Part shown: piece after piece, positions 1 to 6,298 of the stretch | Numbering within the stretch: the first letter of the stretch is position 1 | Layout: each line of letters begins with the position of its first letter | Virus record (IMG/VR): IMGVR_UViG_3300046001_006083 | Span: 1 to 37,828 of that record | DNA from: a virus | DNA: 37,828 bases | Direction: 5' to 3' (one strand) | Made by a program: the position numbers and the translations under genes | Notes under the pieces: model-generated | Database searches by the model: none | What the model saw: only the letters and a program-made list of their open reading frames with translations | Told to the model about the DNA's origin: nothing

Positions 1-127
1 TCGTCCACGCAAGTTCGCAGTCGGCAAAGTCTGTGTCGCCGTTCAGCTTGTCCCAGACAAGCCAGCAGGACGTTGGCGGGAGCGCGTAGTAGTTTCCGCC
101 AAAGATGATTTGGGTCTTGCCCAAGTC
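1..127. repeat. terminal direct repeat, left copy (assembly overlap)
   Basis: These 127 bases are identical to 37702-37828. The copy lies inside a methyltransferase gene that becomes intact only when the ends are joined. This fits a k-mer-length overlap from a circular or circularly permuted genome rather than a biological terminal repeat. The unique length is 37,701 bp. Confidence 0.95.
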
Positions 128-373
128 TCTGACCATCTGCATCAGTTCGTCGCTGATTGGCTGATCGTCCCAGCTATCGTCGCCGTAGTCTTTCTGGTAA
201 AGTCCTTTGACGCGGGGGCTAAAGCCGGTGGTCCGCGTTTTGGCCTTTCCGGCGCTTTCTCCGATCCCATAGGGGGGGTCTGTCAAAACGGCGTCGTGCT
301 GCTCGATGCCGTATAGGACGTGAGCGCAGTCTCCTAGTATCAGACGGCAATCCCCGATGATTTCCTCACGCAT
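1..373 (-). CDS. DNA N6-adenine/N4-cytosine methyltransferase, N-terminal part (continues at window end)
   Basis: This is the first part of an orphan S-adenosylmethionine-dependent DNA methyltransferase; the rest lies at 37367-37701 across the circular join. Joined, the gene is 708 nt and encodes 235 residues. This part carries the catalytic DPPYGIG motif about 30 residues from the ATG at 373; the FMGSGTTG cofactor motif is in the C-terminal part. DPPY before FxGxG is the order of beta-class enzymes of the N6_N4_Mtase family. The ATG at 373 overlaps the stop of the upstream HTH gene (366-368). No cognate restriction enzyme is adjacent, so protection of phage DNA or epigenetic control is the likely role. 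The target base and sequence cannot be read from the protein. Confidence 0.93.
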   Translation of the reverse strand, partial: MREEIIGDCRLILGDCAHVLYGIEQHDAVLTDPPYGIGESAGKAKTRTTGFSPRVKGLYQKDYGDDSWDDQPISDELMQMVRDLGKTQIIFGGNYYALPPTSCWLVWDKLNGDTDFADCELAWT

Positions 374-539
374 CACCTGTCTCCGCAAACGGAAACCCAA
401 TAACCCGCGCCCGTATCAGAACGCTTTGCTCCAGCCGGTTAAGCGCTTTTGCAACTTCCGCTACGGGACGATTGGATAGTGAGCCGGACTTAACGATTTG
501 GTCCTCTGCGGGATGCCAATTTCCGGGAGCTTTAACCAT
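366..539 (-). CDS. small GcrA/Myb-like HTH protein (57 aa)
   Basis: This 57-residue ORF starts at an ATG at 539 that overlaps the end of the preceding HTH gene by 8 bp, and its stop overlaps the methyltransferase start. It opens with NWHPAEDQIV and continues with predicted helices ending in LIRARVIGFPF. That layout resembles the first three helices of GcrA/Myb-like DNA-binding domains and is shared with the N-terminus of the gene just upstream. It probably arose by duplication of that domain and acts as a DNA-binding regulator, perhaps of the methyltransferase it is coupled to. The family link is by pattern only. Confidence 0.7.
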   Translation of the reverse strand: MVKAPGNWHPAEDQIVKSGSLSNRPVAEVAKALNRLEQSVLIRARVIGFPFAETGDA

Positions 540-930
540 TGTCATCCTCCCAAACTGAAAACAGCAAGTGGCGCTTTGCAGGAACCGGCCTCGTCCGCAC
601 CGGCTCAGGCTCAGGTTCTGGCCTTGGCACAGTCAGGTGATCCCCTCGCGCAAAGGCCATTGCCAGAGCTTGCACAAACCGCTTGTCAGCCTCCCGGTGT
701 CTCGCTTCGGCTTGTCGGTCCTGATCAAACCCGTTTGCATACTGGCTGGTCAAGGCGGAACGGCCAAGGTCTTTCTGCCACGGAATGCCGATGCTTCTGG
801 CGCGCTCCCGGATCACAAACTCCGTCCGGCCCAGTTTCTCGCCAATCTCAGCGGGCGAGAAGCCTAGCTTTTTCATCTTGCGGATTGTGTTATCCTGAAC
901 GGACGTGAACCAATCTCTAGGCTGCCTCAC
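532..930 (-). CDS. GcrA-like helix-turn-helix regulator
   Basis: This 132-residue protein has an N-terminal helix-turn-helix of GcrA/Myb type (residues about 6-50): RDWFTSVQDN, then KLGFSPAEIGEKLGRTEFVI, then RARSIGI. A charged linker follows, with a run of alternating Pro-Glu near residues 103-110 and a basic tail. GcrA is an alphaproteobacterial cell-cycle regulator that binds methylated promoters and the housekeeping sigma factor. Whether this protein does either is unknown. The GTG start at 930 has a GGAGG five bases upstream and overlaps the DnaA-like gene by 14 bp. It sits two genes ahead of a DNA methyltransferase, a suggestive pairing given the methylation-dependent DNA binding of GcrA. 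Confidence 0.75.
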   Translation of the reverse strand: MRQPRDWFTSVQDNTIRKMKKLGFSPAEIGEKLGRTEFVIRERARSIGIPWQKDLGRSALTSQYANGFDQDRQAEARHREADKRFVQALAMAFARGDHLTVPRPEPEPEPVRTRPVPAKRHLLFSVWEDDNG

Positions 931-1282
931 GATAGCCTCCGTTGCGGGCTTTGCTCATCGTGCGCTCATAGCCCTTGGCCAGCACATAGAAGGCAAAGTC
1001 AGGACCGCCCGCCTTACGGATTTGAACAGCTTGCCGGTAGCTAATTCCGATCCGCTCACAGTGAGCGCGAACGCCGTGCAGGATAGTGGTATGGTCACGG
1101 CCACCGATGCGCCTAGCAATCTCTGGATAGGACAGATGCGAGCACTCGACAAAGGCTCGGTAATAGACCTCCTGACGCGGCCTGACGATGTGTCTGGACC
1201 TAGCCTGCCCTGTTAGGGCTGCGATGGTCAGGCCGTGGTCTAAGGCCACCTCTCGCAGTATGTTGGCAATCGTTTGCCTCAT
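917..1282 (-). CDS. stand-alone DnaA domain IV (DnaA-box-binding) protein
   Basis: This 121-residue protein matches only the C-terminal DNA-binding domain of the replication initiator DnaA. It contains HIVRPRQEVYY, LSYPEIARRIGGRDHTTILHG (residues about 50-70, including the DnaA signature GRDHTT at 61-66) and a helix after it. The AAA+ ATPase part of DnaA is missing. A protein of this kind could bind DnaA boxes on the phage or host chromosome and either recruit or block host initiation. The start ATG at 1282 overlaps the HNH gene stop by an ATGA. The family is clear; the direction of the effect on replication is inference. Confidence 0.9.
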   Translation of the reverse strand: MRQTIANILREVALDHGLTIAALTGQARSRHIVRPRQEVYYRAFVECSHLSYPEIARRIGGRDHTTILHGVRAHCERIGISYRQAVQIRKAGGPDFAFYVLAKGYERTMSKARNGGYREAA

Positions 1283-1653
1283 GTCTCTTTCCCCTTAAAA
1301 GGCCTCTTTGGCCATGTGGTTTTAGTCTTTGGAAACGGACGGGACGGGATTAGCGGCTTGTCCCGTTTTGCGCGGCGGGCGGCTTGGCCTGTCTCGCCAG
1401 CTTGCGCCTTCGCCTTGGCTATCCGCTTAACGTCGTCTCCGGTTTTGTCTGTCCGGTGACAAGCCTTGTGGGCCACCCTCAGATTGTCGTCGCTGTCATC
1501 GAAGGCCAAAGCCCAAGGGATGATATGGTCTAGCTCGTAATCTTCCCCGGCTAAAACCTTCCGTTTGCACAGGTGGCAGACACCACCGTCACGAGCGAAC
1601 AGGCGCAAACGGCGAGCCTTGGACATTGAGGGTCTAGGCGGCGCAGCGGTCAC
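1279..1653 (-). CDS. HNH endonuclease
   Basis: This 124-residue HNH nuclease has a zinc-binding first pair CHLC (C26, C29), the catalytic DHIIPWAL (D42, H43), an asparagine in the DNLRV segment (N57) and a second zinc motif ACHR (C65, H66), followed by a basic tail. The GTG start at 1653 overlaps the stop of the DUF1064 gene (GTGA) and has GGAG about ten bases upstream. An ATG at 1626 is a less well supported alternative. Because it sits with the DUF1064 nuclease and replication genes rather than beside the terminase, a recombination, repair or host-DNA role is more likely than packaging. It could also be a free-standing homing nuclease. Confidence 0.9.
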   Translation of the reverse strand: MTAAPPRPSMSKARRLRLFARDGGVCHLCKRKVLAGEDYELDHIIPWALAFDDSDDNLRVAHKACHRTDKTGDDVKRIAKAKAQAGETGQAARRAKRDKPLIPSRPFPKTKTTWPKRPFKGKET

Positions 1654-1967
1654 GTCTCGAAAATCTCCACACCATGAATCGCCAGCATTAGCTTTTTCTT
1701 GAGCCGGTAAACCGGGGTTTTCATGCCCTTCACGTCCTCGACCACAACACCAGCACCAAACGGAGTGCCGTACTGGAAGTCAGCTTTGTAGGTGCATATC
1801 AGACAGTTGTTGACGACCAGCCGGAACGAGGGCTGAATCTCTAACCCGGTGATTTGACCGGCTCGCTCTAGCAGCTTGAGTTCCCCATACCGGCGAGCTT
1901 CCTTGGCTGAGTCGAACGTAATCCCGTCGACGACGGTTTTCCGGTTCTGGTACTTCGGAGCTTTCAT
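1650..1967 (-). CDS. DUF1064 putative endonuclease
   Basis: This 105-residue protein has the hallmarks of the DUF1064 family: KYQNRKTVVDGITFDSAKEA near the start, LELQP-like GLEIQPSF, then YKADFQY and VVVEDVKG with a following lysine-rich stretch. The spaced Glu, Asp and Glu-Asp-Val-Lys residues are those of a PD-(D/E)xK-type nuclease fold. Family members are common in phage replication regions and are thought to act on branched DNA. The ATG at 1967 is preceded by GGTGGAG. It overlaps the downstream HNH gene, so the two nucleases are probably co-translated. Confidence 0.85.
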   Translation of the reverse strand: MKAPKYQNRKTVVDGITFDSAKEARRYGELKLLERAGQITGLEIQPSFRLVVNNCLICTYKADFQYGTPFGAGVVVEDVKGMKTPVYRLKKKLMLAIHGVEIFET

Positions 1968-2004
1968 CGCTCCACCTTCCAGCTAGATACGGTAGGGGGA
2001 GGGG

Positions 2005-2148
2005 TCATTTGGAAAGGATCGCGCCCAAAACGATGAACTCAGCGATAGCTAGAAGGCCGCACCAAACGGCAAGTCCGTAGCGTTTTTTGGCGGTAAATAC
2101 GGCTGACCCGGCGGCCCCCAGCATTCCGAAGAACAGCGCGGTCATCAT
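2005..2148 (-). CDS. small membrane protein (47 aa)
   Basis: This short ORF starts at an ATG at 2148 that overlaps the stop of the gene upstream. It encodes two hydrophobic stretches (LFFGMLGAAGSAVF and LAVWCGLLAIAEFIVLGAIL) joined by a short basic loop KKRYG. It reads as a two-pass inner-membrane protein. No family was recognised. Early phage genes of this kind can alter the membrane or exclude other phages, but nothing here shows that. Confidence 0.6.
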   Translation of the reverse strand: MMTALFFGMLGAAGSAVFTAKKRYGLAVWCGLLAIAEFIVLGAILSK

Positions 2149-2426
2149 TTGCCCGTCTCCACCCTCAACTCCTCGACACTCAAAGCCCGAAGAGCCTGAT
2201 ATATCGACGCTCTGGACTTCTTCTGTTTGACGGCCTTGGCAAGTTGGACTTTCAGCGCGTCGCGTTCACGGGCGATGGCGGCAAGGCGTTCGTTCTTTGT
2301 CAGCGGCATGGGCGGAACGACAAACTCAGGATTGACCCACACCCAATCTTTCGGGTTGCCGTGATTGACTTTTGCCGAGCGCAAAAACCACGGCCAACGG
2401 GTCAGGCGGCGAAGTGCGTTAAGCAT
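2145..2426 (-). CDS. unknown early protein with coiled coil (93 aa)
   Basis: The ATG at 2426 overlaps the upstream gene by 8 bp; longer in-frame starts would run deep into that gene and are not favoured. The N-terminus is basic and aromatic (MLNALRRLTRWPWFLRSAK). The second half is a charged helix, from LTKNERLAAIARERDALKVQ into a lysine-rich stretch, likely a coiled coil. No family was recognised. It belongs to the leftward early operon. Confidence 0.65.
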   Translation of the reverse strand: MLNALRRLTRWPWFLRSAKVNHGNPKDWVWVNPEFVVPPMPLTKNERLAAIARERDALKVQLAKAVKQKKSRASIYQALRALSVEELRVETGK

Positions 2427-2688
2427 CGGTTTGCTCCCTTTTTGCGGCTCGCGTAGCTGCGGCCTTGGCTCTAGCGGCTTCCATGTTGGCGGCCTTGCCA
2501 GACAGGCGCTCAAGTTCGGACTCATAGAAGGCGACAGCTTTTGACCGCGCCTCATCTGGCGTTGCCGCGTGAATGGCGACGGGAAGCCAATCAATCTTCG
2601 TCTTGCCCTTGGCTCCGGCCATCGGCATACGGATACGGGCGATAGCGCCGTTTTCTGCGCTGTCCCATGTGACTACTTCGTAAGTCAT
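2419..2688 (-). CDS. unknown early protein (89 aa)
   Basis: The gene starts at the ATG at 2688, whose A is the last base of the upstream HTH stop (TGATG), a typical coupled junction. The first 40 residues (MTYEVVTWDSAENGAIARIR) look like a small beta domain. The remainder is an alanine- and lysine-rich helix, ending with a tail that repeats AAATRAAKR. No family was recognised. Confidence 0.7.
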   Translation of the reverse strand: MTYEVVTWDSAENGAIARIRMPMAGAKGKTKIDWLPVAIHAATPDEARSKAVAFYESELERLSGKAANMEAARAKAAATRAAKREQTDA

Positions 2689-2882
2689 CACTTGCTCCGG
2701 TATTTGATGACGGTGACGCGCTCGACACCAACCATGTTGCAAAGCTGTTCGGTTGGTGCGCGGTGGCCCCGCAGAACGTCGCTTAGAACGGTCTGATTGA
2801 CGCCAGTAGCTTCGCACCACTCCTTGCGCTTGCCGTCTCCGACCATGCGCTTGATGGCCTTAACGACTTGATCTCTTGTCAT
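2688..2882 (-). CDS. small Cro/XRE-like HTH regulator (64 aa)
   Basis: This 64-residue protein is almost all one helix-turn-helix: GKRKEWCEATGVNQTVLSDV, then LRGHRAPTEQLCNMVGVERV. The pattern resembles XRE/Cro DNA-binding domains, with ATGVNQTVLSDVLRG as turn and recognition helix. It is the first gene of the leftward operon. It sits directly at the divergent control region and has an excellent AGGAGG seven bases before the ATG at 2882. It is the best candidate for a switch protein acting on its own promoter and the rightward promoter. No integrase accompanies it, so it does not prove lysogeny. Confidence 0.8.
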   Translation of the reverse strand: MTRDQVVKAIKRMVGDGKRKEWCEATGVNQTVLSDVLRGHRAPTEQLCNMVGVERVTVIKYRSK

Positions 2883-2908
2883 GCGTCCTCCTAATGTTGT
2901 CGTGACGG

Positions 2909-2930
2909 TATGCGAACATAATCGTACAAT
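2909..2930. promoter_or_regulatory. candidate operator in divergent control region
   Basis: Between the divergent genes lie an inverted repeat TATG-CGAA-CATA (2909-2920) and, next to it, an imperfect palindrome ATCGTACAAT (2921-2930). They fall where the leftward promoter would be, between a TTGATT-like -35 on the minus strand and the HTH gene. They are candidate binding sites for that HTH protein. The claim rests on symmetry and position only. Confidence 0.3.
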
Positions 2931-2946
2931 CAAGCGAAAAGATGGC

Positions 2947-2976
2947 TTGACGACCCATCCGCTGCTGTGGCTATAT
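2947..2976 (+). promoter_or_regulatory. rightward early promoter (sigma-70 type)
   Basis: TTGACG at 2947-2952 is followed after 17 bases by GCTATA (2970-2975), and the first gene of the rightward operon starts at 2999 behind AAGGGAGA. The same TTGACG hexamer recurs at two other candidate promoters in the genome (6313 on the plus strand, 35147 on the minus strand). Reading is from sequence only. Confidence 0.55.
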
Positions 2977-2998
2977 GTGTCCAACAAGGGAGAGACGC

Positions 2999-3166
2999 AT
3001 GACTAACTTCAAGACCAACTCCAACCTGTTCCTTGGCCCGATGGCTTGGGTCAAGAACGGCATGAAAGTCGCTATCGACGCTAACAAGGCTGGTCACGTC
3101 GAGATTACCCGCCACGGTGCCTACGTCACTTGGCACACCGGATGCACCCTGATTGGAGGCAAGTGA
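2999..3166 (+). CDS. unknown small early protein (55 aa)
   Basis: This is the first gene of the rightward operon. The ATG at 2999 lies six bases after AAGGGAGA; an upstream in-frame ATG at 2975 would fall in the promoter and is rejected. The protein (MTNFKTNSNLFLGPMAWVKN onward) has alternating hydrophobic residues suggesting a small beta barrel, with VEITRHGAYVTWHTG near the end. No family was recognised. Its stop overlaps the next start as TGATG. Confidence 0.65.
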   Translation: MTNFKTNSNLFLGPMAWVKNGMKVAIDANKAGHVEITRHGAYVTWHTGCTLIGGK

Positions 3167-3489
3167 TGACCGCGCAAACGAAACTCGACAACGCGCTTGA
3201 CCAGTTCGCCATGGAGAACGGCGACGGCTTTTATTGCCGCGATTGGTCCAGCGCATACGAATATCAGGACGAGGGCTTTGCAATGGCAGAGCGTGCCGTT
3301 GCCCTTGGCGTTGCCGAGGAAGACCGTGAAAACTGGCTTGAGGAGCAGCGCGAGGCGTTCCCCCAGTCGGCCCGCTACCTGATTGCGGTGGCCTCTGACT
3401 ATCGCCTTGCCGAAATGGCAGAGGAAGCCAAGACGCCAGCCCGCACAGACTGGCTCTCCGTTGCTGCTGACATTGCGGGGGCAAAGTGA
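3166..3489 (+). CDS. unknown acidic early protein (107 aa)
   Basis: The ATG at 3166 shares its A with the upstream stop. The 107-residue product is acidic and helical, with features such as NGDGFYCRDWSSAYEYQDEG and RENWLEEQREAFPQSARYL. There is no signal peptide or membrane segment. No family was recognised. It lies in a row of four tiny coupled genes leading to the recombination module. Confidence 0.65.
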   Translation: MTAQTKLDNALDQFAMENGDGFYCRDWSSAYEYQDEGFAMAERAVALGVAEEDRENWLEEQREAFPQSARYLIAVASDYRLAEMAEEAKTPARTDWLSVAADIAGAK

Positions 3490-3674
3490 CCGACATAACC
3501 GAATCCATCCGCGCCGTCCGTCACTCAGGCCAGTTTGAGCCGTGTATGTCATCACTTACCGTTGCGATTGGTGATGTTGAGCGGCTGACTGATCTGCAGC
3601 CCGACCAGATGGAGCGGCTATGGAAGGCCGTGGCCCGTCTAGGCAATGCAGTTGCGGCCAAGTCCGATGACTGA
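3486..3674 (+). CDS. unknown early protein (62 aa)
   Basis: The GTG start at 3486 overlaps the upstream stop as GTGA. The 62-residue product is helical (VAIGDVERLTDL, QMERLWKAVARLG). No family was recognised. The coupled junctions on both sides support translation. Confidence 0.55.
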   Translation: MTDITESIRAVRHSGQFEPCMSSLTVAIGDVERLTDLQPDQMERLWKAVARLGNAVAAKSDD

Positions 3675-3870
3675 CCGCCCTCTCGCCCGCCTTCACGAAG
3701 GCCATCTACAGCTAGACCGTGGCGGCGTATATGAACCAGCCACCCGTCTTAGCGTCCGCGTGATGCTGCAATCATTCCAGCACAAACCGGGGCCAGACGC
3801 AGCGCGATACGTCCGCGATTGTCGAGCCGCTCTGCAACAATACGACAAGGCAATGGAGGAAGCCAAGTGA
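3667..3870 (+). CDS. unknown early protein (67 aa)
   Basis: The ATG at 3667 lies in the last codons of the preceding gene. The 67-residue product opens MTDRPLARLHEGHLQLDRGG and has a helical second half, including DAARYVRDCRAALQQYDKA. No family was recognised. GGAGGAAG near its end serves as the ribosome site for the annealing-protein gene that follows. Confidence 0.6.
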   Translation: MTDRPLARLHEGHLQLDRGGVYEPATRLSVRVMLQSFQHKPGPDAARYVRDCRAALQQYDKAMEEAK

Positions 3871-4598
3871 CAGTGAACTTTGAGGCTCTAGCCGCGCCGT
3901 TCCCGCCTGACGCTGTGTCGTGGCGTGTCGGGACCAGCAACAAGAAAAAGCGCCAGAAGGAAACCGGCGACAACTTCGCCAAGGCCACTAAGGGTATCGC
4001 TCTGGCCTATCTGGACGCCCGCGACGTGATGGGCCGTCTGGACGCCGTATGCGGCCCCGGTGGCTGGCAGAACCGTTATAGCCACACGGCGGGAAAGACC
4101 GTCTGCGATATTGGTATCAAGGTCGGGGATGAGTGGGTCTGGAAGGCTGACGGTGCGGGTGATTCCGACATTGAGGCGGAAAAAGGCGCGCTGAGTGACG
4201 CTTTCAAACGGGCGGCGGTTCGTTGGGGTGTTGGTAGGTATCTCTATGCCGTGTCGTCGCCGTGGTGTGATCTGGACGAACGCGAGCAAATCACCGAGGC
4301 CGACCGCAAGAAACTGCGGGCGCTGCTGACCAAGGCTGTCCCCGAGTCGCATCCCGCGATTTCGGTATCTGTCACGGTCGAGCCGGGCCAGCCAAAGACC
4401 CCGGTGCTGACGCTTGCCGAGCGCGCCGACCGCTTCGAGGACGTGTTGCGGAATACGAAACCCGCCGATCTGGCGAAGGTGTGGGCCAACGGTGCCGAGC
4501 TTTGCGCGCAACTTGATACCGCCATGCCGGAGCGGCTGGTGGAACTAGAAGAACTATACAAAGGCCTGACTGACGTGGCCGAAACCCCTTTTGTTTGA
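3867..4598 (+). CDS. Rad52/22-family single-strand annealing protein
   Basis: This is a 243-residue single-strand-annealing recombinase of the Rad52/Rad22 type. The conserved core (residues about 40-135) includes LAYLDARDVMGRLDAVCGPG, NRYSH, VCDIGIKVGDEWVWKADGAG, then EAEKGALSDAFKRAAVRWGV and GRYLY. The C-terminal third is variable and ends acidic. Such proteins anneal complementary single strands during phage recombination and repair and often work with the phage SSB, encoded immediately downstream. The GTG at 3867 overlaps the upstream stop (GTGA) and has GGAGG ten bases upstream; a GTG two codons later is an alternative. Confidence 0.9.
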   Translation: MTVNFEALAAPFPPDAVSWRVGTSNKKKRQKETGDNFAKATKGIALAYLDARDVMGRLDAVCGPGGWQNRYSHTAGKTVCDIGIKVGDEWVWKADGAGDSDIEAEKGALSDAFKRAAVRWGVGRYLYAVSSPWCDLDEREQITEADRKKLRALLTKAVPESHPAISVSVTVEPGQPKTPVLTLAERADRFEDVLRNTKPADLAKVWANGAELCAQLDTAMPERLVELEELYKGLTDVAETPFV

Positions 4599-4605
4599 GG
4601 ACAGA

Positions 4606-5028
4606 ATGAAAAACATCACGATTGCAGGGCGTCTGACCAAAGACGCCGAACAACGCACCACGCCGGGCGGCGACAAGGTGGCGGGCTTTTCCGTCGCCGT
4701 TGATGACCGTTCCGCTAAGGACGCCTCAACCATTTTCTTTGAGTGCAATCTGTGGGGAGCGCGTGGCGACAAGTTGGCGCAATACCTGACGAAAGGCTCT
4801 AGCGTCACCGTGACGGGCGATCTGACCCGCCGCGAGTACGAGGGCAAGACCTATCTAGGCGTCCGCGTGGATAATTTGACCCTGCAGGGCGGGAAGTCAG
4901 AAGCCAAGGGCGGTGGTGGCGGAAACGATGAGTTTAGCGGACCGGCAGGCAAAACGGATTCGCGAGCGCAGTTTGACCTAGACTCGGACATTCCTTTCGT
5001 TCGTCAGGTTTTCAGCTATGAAAGTTGA
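4606..5028 (+). CDS. ssb: single-stranded DNA-binding protein
   Basis: This 140-residue OB-fold SSB begins MKNITIAGRLTKDAEQR and continues with VAGFSVAVDD, FFECNLWGARGDKLAQYLTK and SVTVTGDLTRREYEGKTYL. A glycine-rich linker (GGGGG near residue 105) leads to an acidic C-terminus. The tip is unusual: the DSDIPF motif is not terminal but is followed by about ten more residues (VRQVFSYES). The acidic IPF tip of bacterial SSBs recruits partner proteins, so the extension may change partner choice. The gene overlaps the next one by 11 bp, and the extension lies in that overlap. Confidence 0.95.
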   Translation: MKNITIAGRLTKDAEQRTTPGGDKVAGFSVAVDDRSAKDASTIFFECNLWGARGDKLAQYLTKGSSVTVTGDLTRREYEGKTYLGVRVDNLTLQGGKSEAKGGGGGNDEFSGPAGKTDSRAQFDLDSDIPFVRQVFSYES

Positions 5029-5746
5029 GCCGATCCCCAACGCCCGGCCCTATGACCTGATCCGGGAGCATATCGAGGAACTGTACGCGGAGGCCAAAAA
5101 CTTTGCAGACGGTGAGCCGATTGCAACGCCGGGCCAAGCCGAGGCCGTCCAGACGCTTATGCGTCAAATCCAGCAAGCCGAGAAAGCGGCGGATGCGGAG
5201 CGGGTGAAGGAAAACGAACCTTTCGATGCCGGTAAGGCCGAGGTGCAGTCTCGTTACGCGCCGCTCATCGGCAACACAAAGGCTGTCAAGGGTAAGACGG
5301 TGCAGGCGGTCGAGGCGCTTAAGGCCTGTCTCGCGCCGTGGCTGAAGAAACTGGACGATGAGCAAAAGGCCAAGGCCGAGGCGGCGCGTCTGGTAGCGGA
5401 GAAGGCTATTCAGGACGCTGCGGAGGCCATGCGCCAAGCCCAAAGCGCAAACCTTGCCGACCGAGAGGACGCGGAGCAAAAAGCGACCGAGGCCCAAGCC
5501 GCTATGAAGGCCGCGAAGGAGGCAGAGAGCGCAAGGCCGCAAGCGTCTGGCCTTGGCCGTGCCGCCACCCTTAGAACGACTTACAAGGCCGTTTTGGTGG
5601 ACGCTCAAGTTGCTGCGGGCGCATACTGGAAGCAAGACCCGACCGCGTTCAATGCATTCCTGCAAAAGCTGGCAGATGCTGACGTTGCGTCTGGACGCCG
5701 TTCGATCCCCGGCTTTGACGTGGTCGAAGAAAAGACGGTGGTGTGA
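5018..5746 (+). CDS. coiled-coil protein of the recombination module
   Basis: This 242-residue protein has a short N-terminal domain (RPYDLIREHIEELYAEAKNF). A long alanine-, glutamate- and lysine-rich coiled coil (about residues 45-180) follows. The C-terminal part (LRTTYKAVLVDAQVAAGAYW, FNAFLQKLADADV) is globular. Genes of this layout are frequent beside phage annealing proteins and SSBs, but no biochemical role is known to me. It could be an accessory or anti-nuclease factor. The ATG at 5018 lies inside the end of ssb. Confidence 0.75.
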   Translation: MKVEPIPNARPYDLIREHIEELYAEAKNFADGEPIATPGQAEAVQTLMRQIQQAEKAADAERVKENEPFDAGKAEVQSRYAPLIGNTKAVKGKTVQAVEALKACLAPWLKKLDDEQKAKAEAARLVAEKAIQDAAEAMRQAQSANLADREDAEQKATEAQAAMKAAKEAESARPQASGLGRAATLRTTYKAVLVDAQVAAGAYWKQDPTAFNAFLQKLADADVASGRRSIPGFDVVEEKTVV

Positions 5747-6132
5747 GCAAGGCTGCGATCATCTTGAGGTCTAAGCAGGACCGTGAGAAAGTGTGCGGGT
5801 GGGTTTGGGCGCTGCCTGACCTATCCCGCATCACCCTCGCACGGCCTAAGCGCAGCCTGCCGCAAAATGATAAAATGTGGGCGATGCTGACTGAGCTTGC
5901 CGAGCAAAAGCCGATCCATTGCGGATTGCCTATGGACCCGGTGAAGTGGAAGGCCGTGATGATGCAGGCGCTAGGCGCTGAAATGGTGATGATGCCGACG
6001 CTGGACGGACAGAACTGGTTTCCGCTTGGCTTGCGTTCCTCCGACCTAGACCGGCAAGAAATGAGCGACCTAATTGAGTTTATGGCCGCTTGGGGAGCGC
6101 AGAACGGGGTTACATTCTATCATGACGCATGA
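5743..6132 (+). CDS. ninB: NinB-like recombination protein
   Basis: This 129-residue protein matches NinB/Orf-type phage recombination mediators, with ARPKRSLPQNDKMWAMLTEL as the diagnostic segment and a helical C-terminus ending FMAAWGAQNGVTFYHDA. Lambda Orf binds single-stranded DNA and helps load annealing proteins in place of host RecFOR. Its place after the annealing protein and SSB fits. The GTG at 5743 overlaps the upstream stop. Confidence 0.85.
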   Translation: MSKAAIILRSKQDREKVCGWVWALPDLSRITLARPKRSLPQNDKMWAMLTELAEQKPIHCGLPMDPVKWKAVMMQALGAEMVMMPTLDGQNWFPLGLRSSDLDRQEMSDLIEFMAAWGAQNGVTFYHDA

Positions 6133-6298
6133 CCCATTATACGCGACTCGCTCCTACTCCTGCGAGAAAAGCCGTAACGCCAGAGACGCATGGTTAGCCT
6201 ATCGATCTAGCCAAGGGATGCCTGTTGTCCAGATGCTTGGACGGTTTGACGCCGTGCCTCCGGCGTTTGCGAAACAGTGGGCGGCGATGCGAAAATAA
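6122..6298 (+). CDS. unknown small protein (58 aa)
   Basis: The ATG at 6122 overlaps the NinB end by 11 bp. The basic 58-residue product (MTHDPLYATRSYSCEKSRNA, then AKQWAAMRK at the end) has no recognised family. It closes the recombination cluster; a promoter-like sequence follows directly. Confidence 0.55.
   Translation: MTHDPLYATRSYSCEKSRNARDAWLAYRSSQGMPVVQMLGRFDAVPPAFAKQWAAMRK

Noticed and set aside
2930-3555. Long minus-strand ORFs opposite the first rightward genes
   Set aside because: They are antisense to a chain of coupled small genes with ribosome sites and cross the rightward promoter.
4866-4874. DnaA-box-like CGTGGATAA in ssb
   Set aside because: A single near match with one mismatch is expected several times by chance in a genome of this size.
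5012-5665. 217-aa minus-strand ORF opposite the coiled-coil gene
   Set aside because: Leu/Arg-rich mirror of an Ala/Glu/Lys coiled coil; no ribosome site or context.
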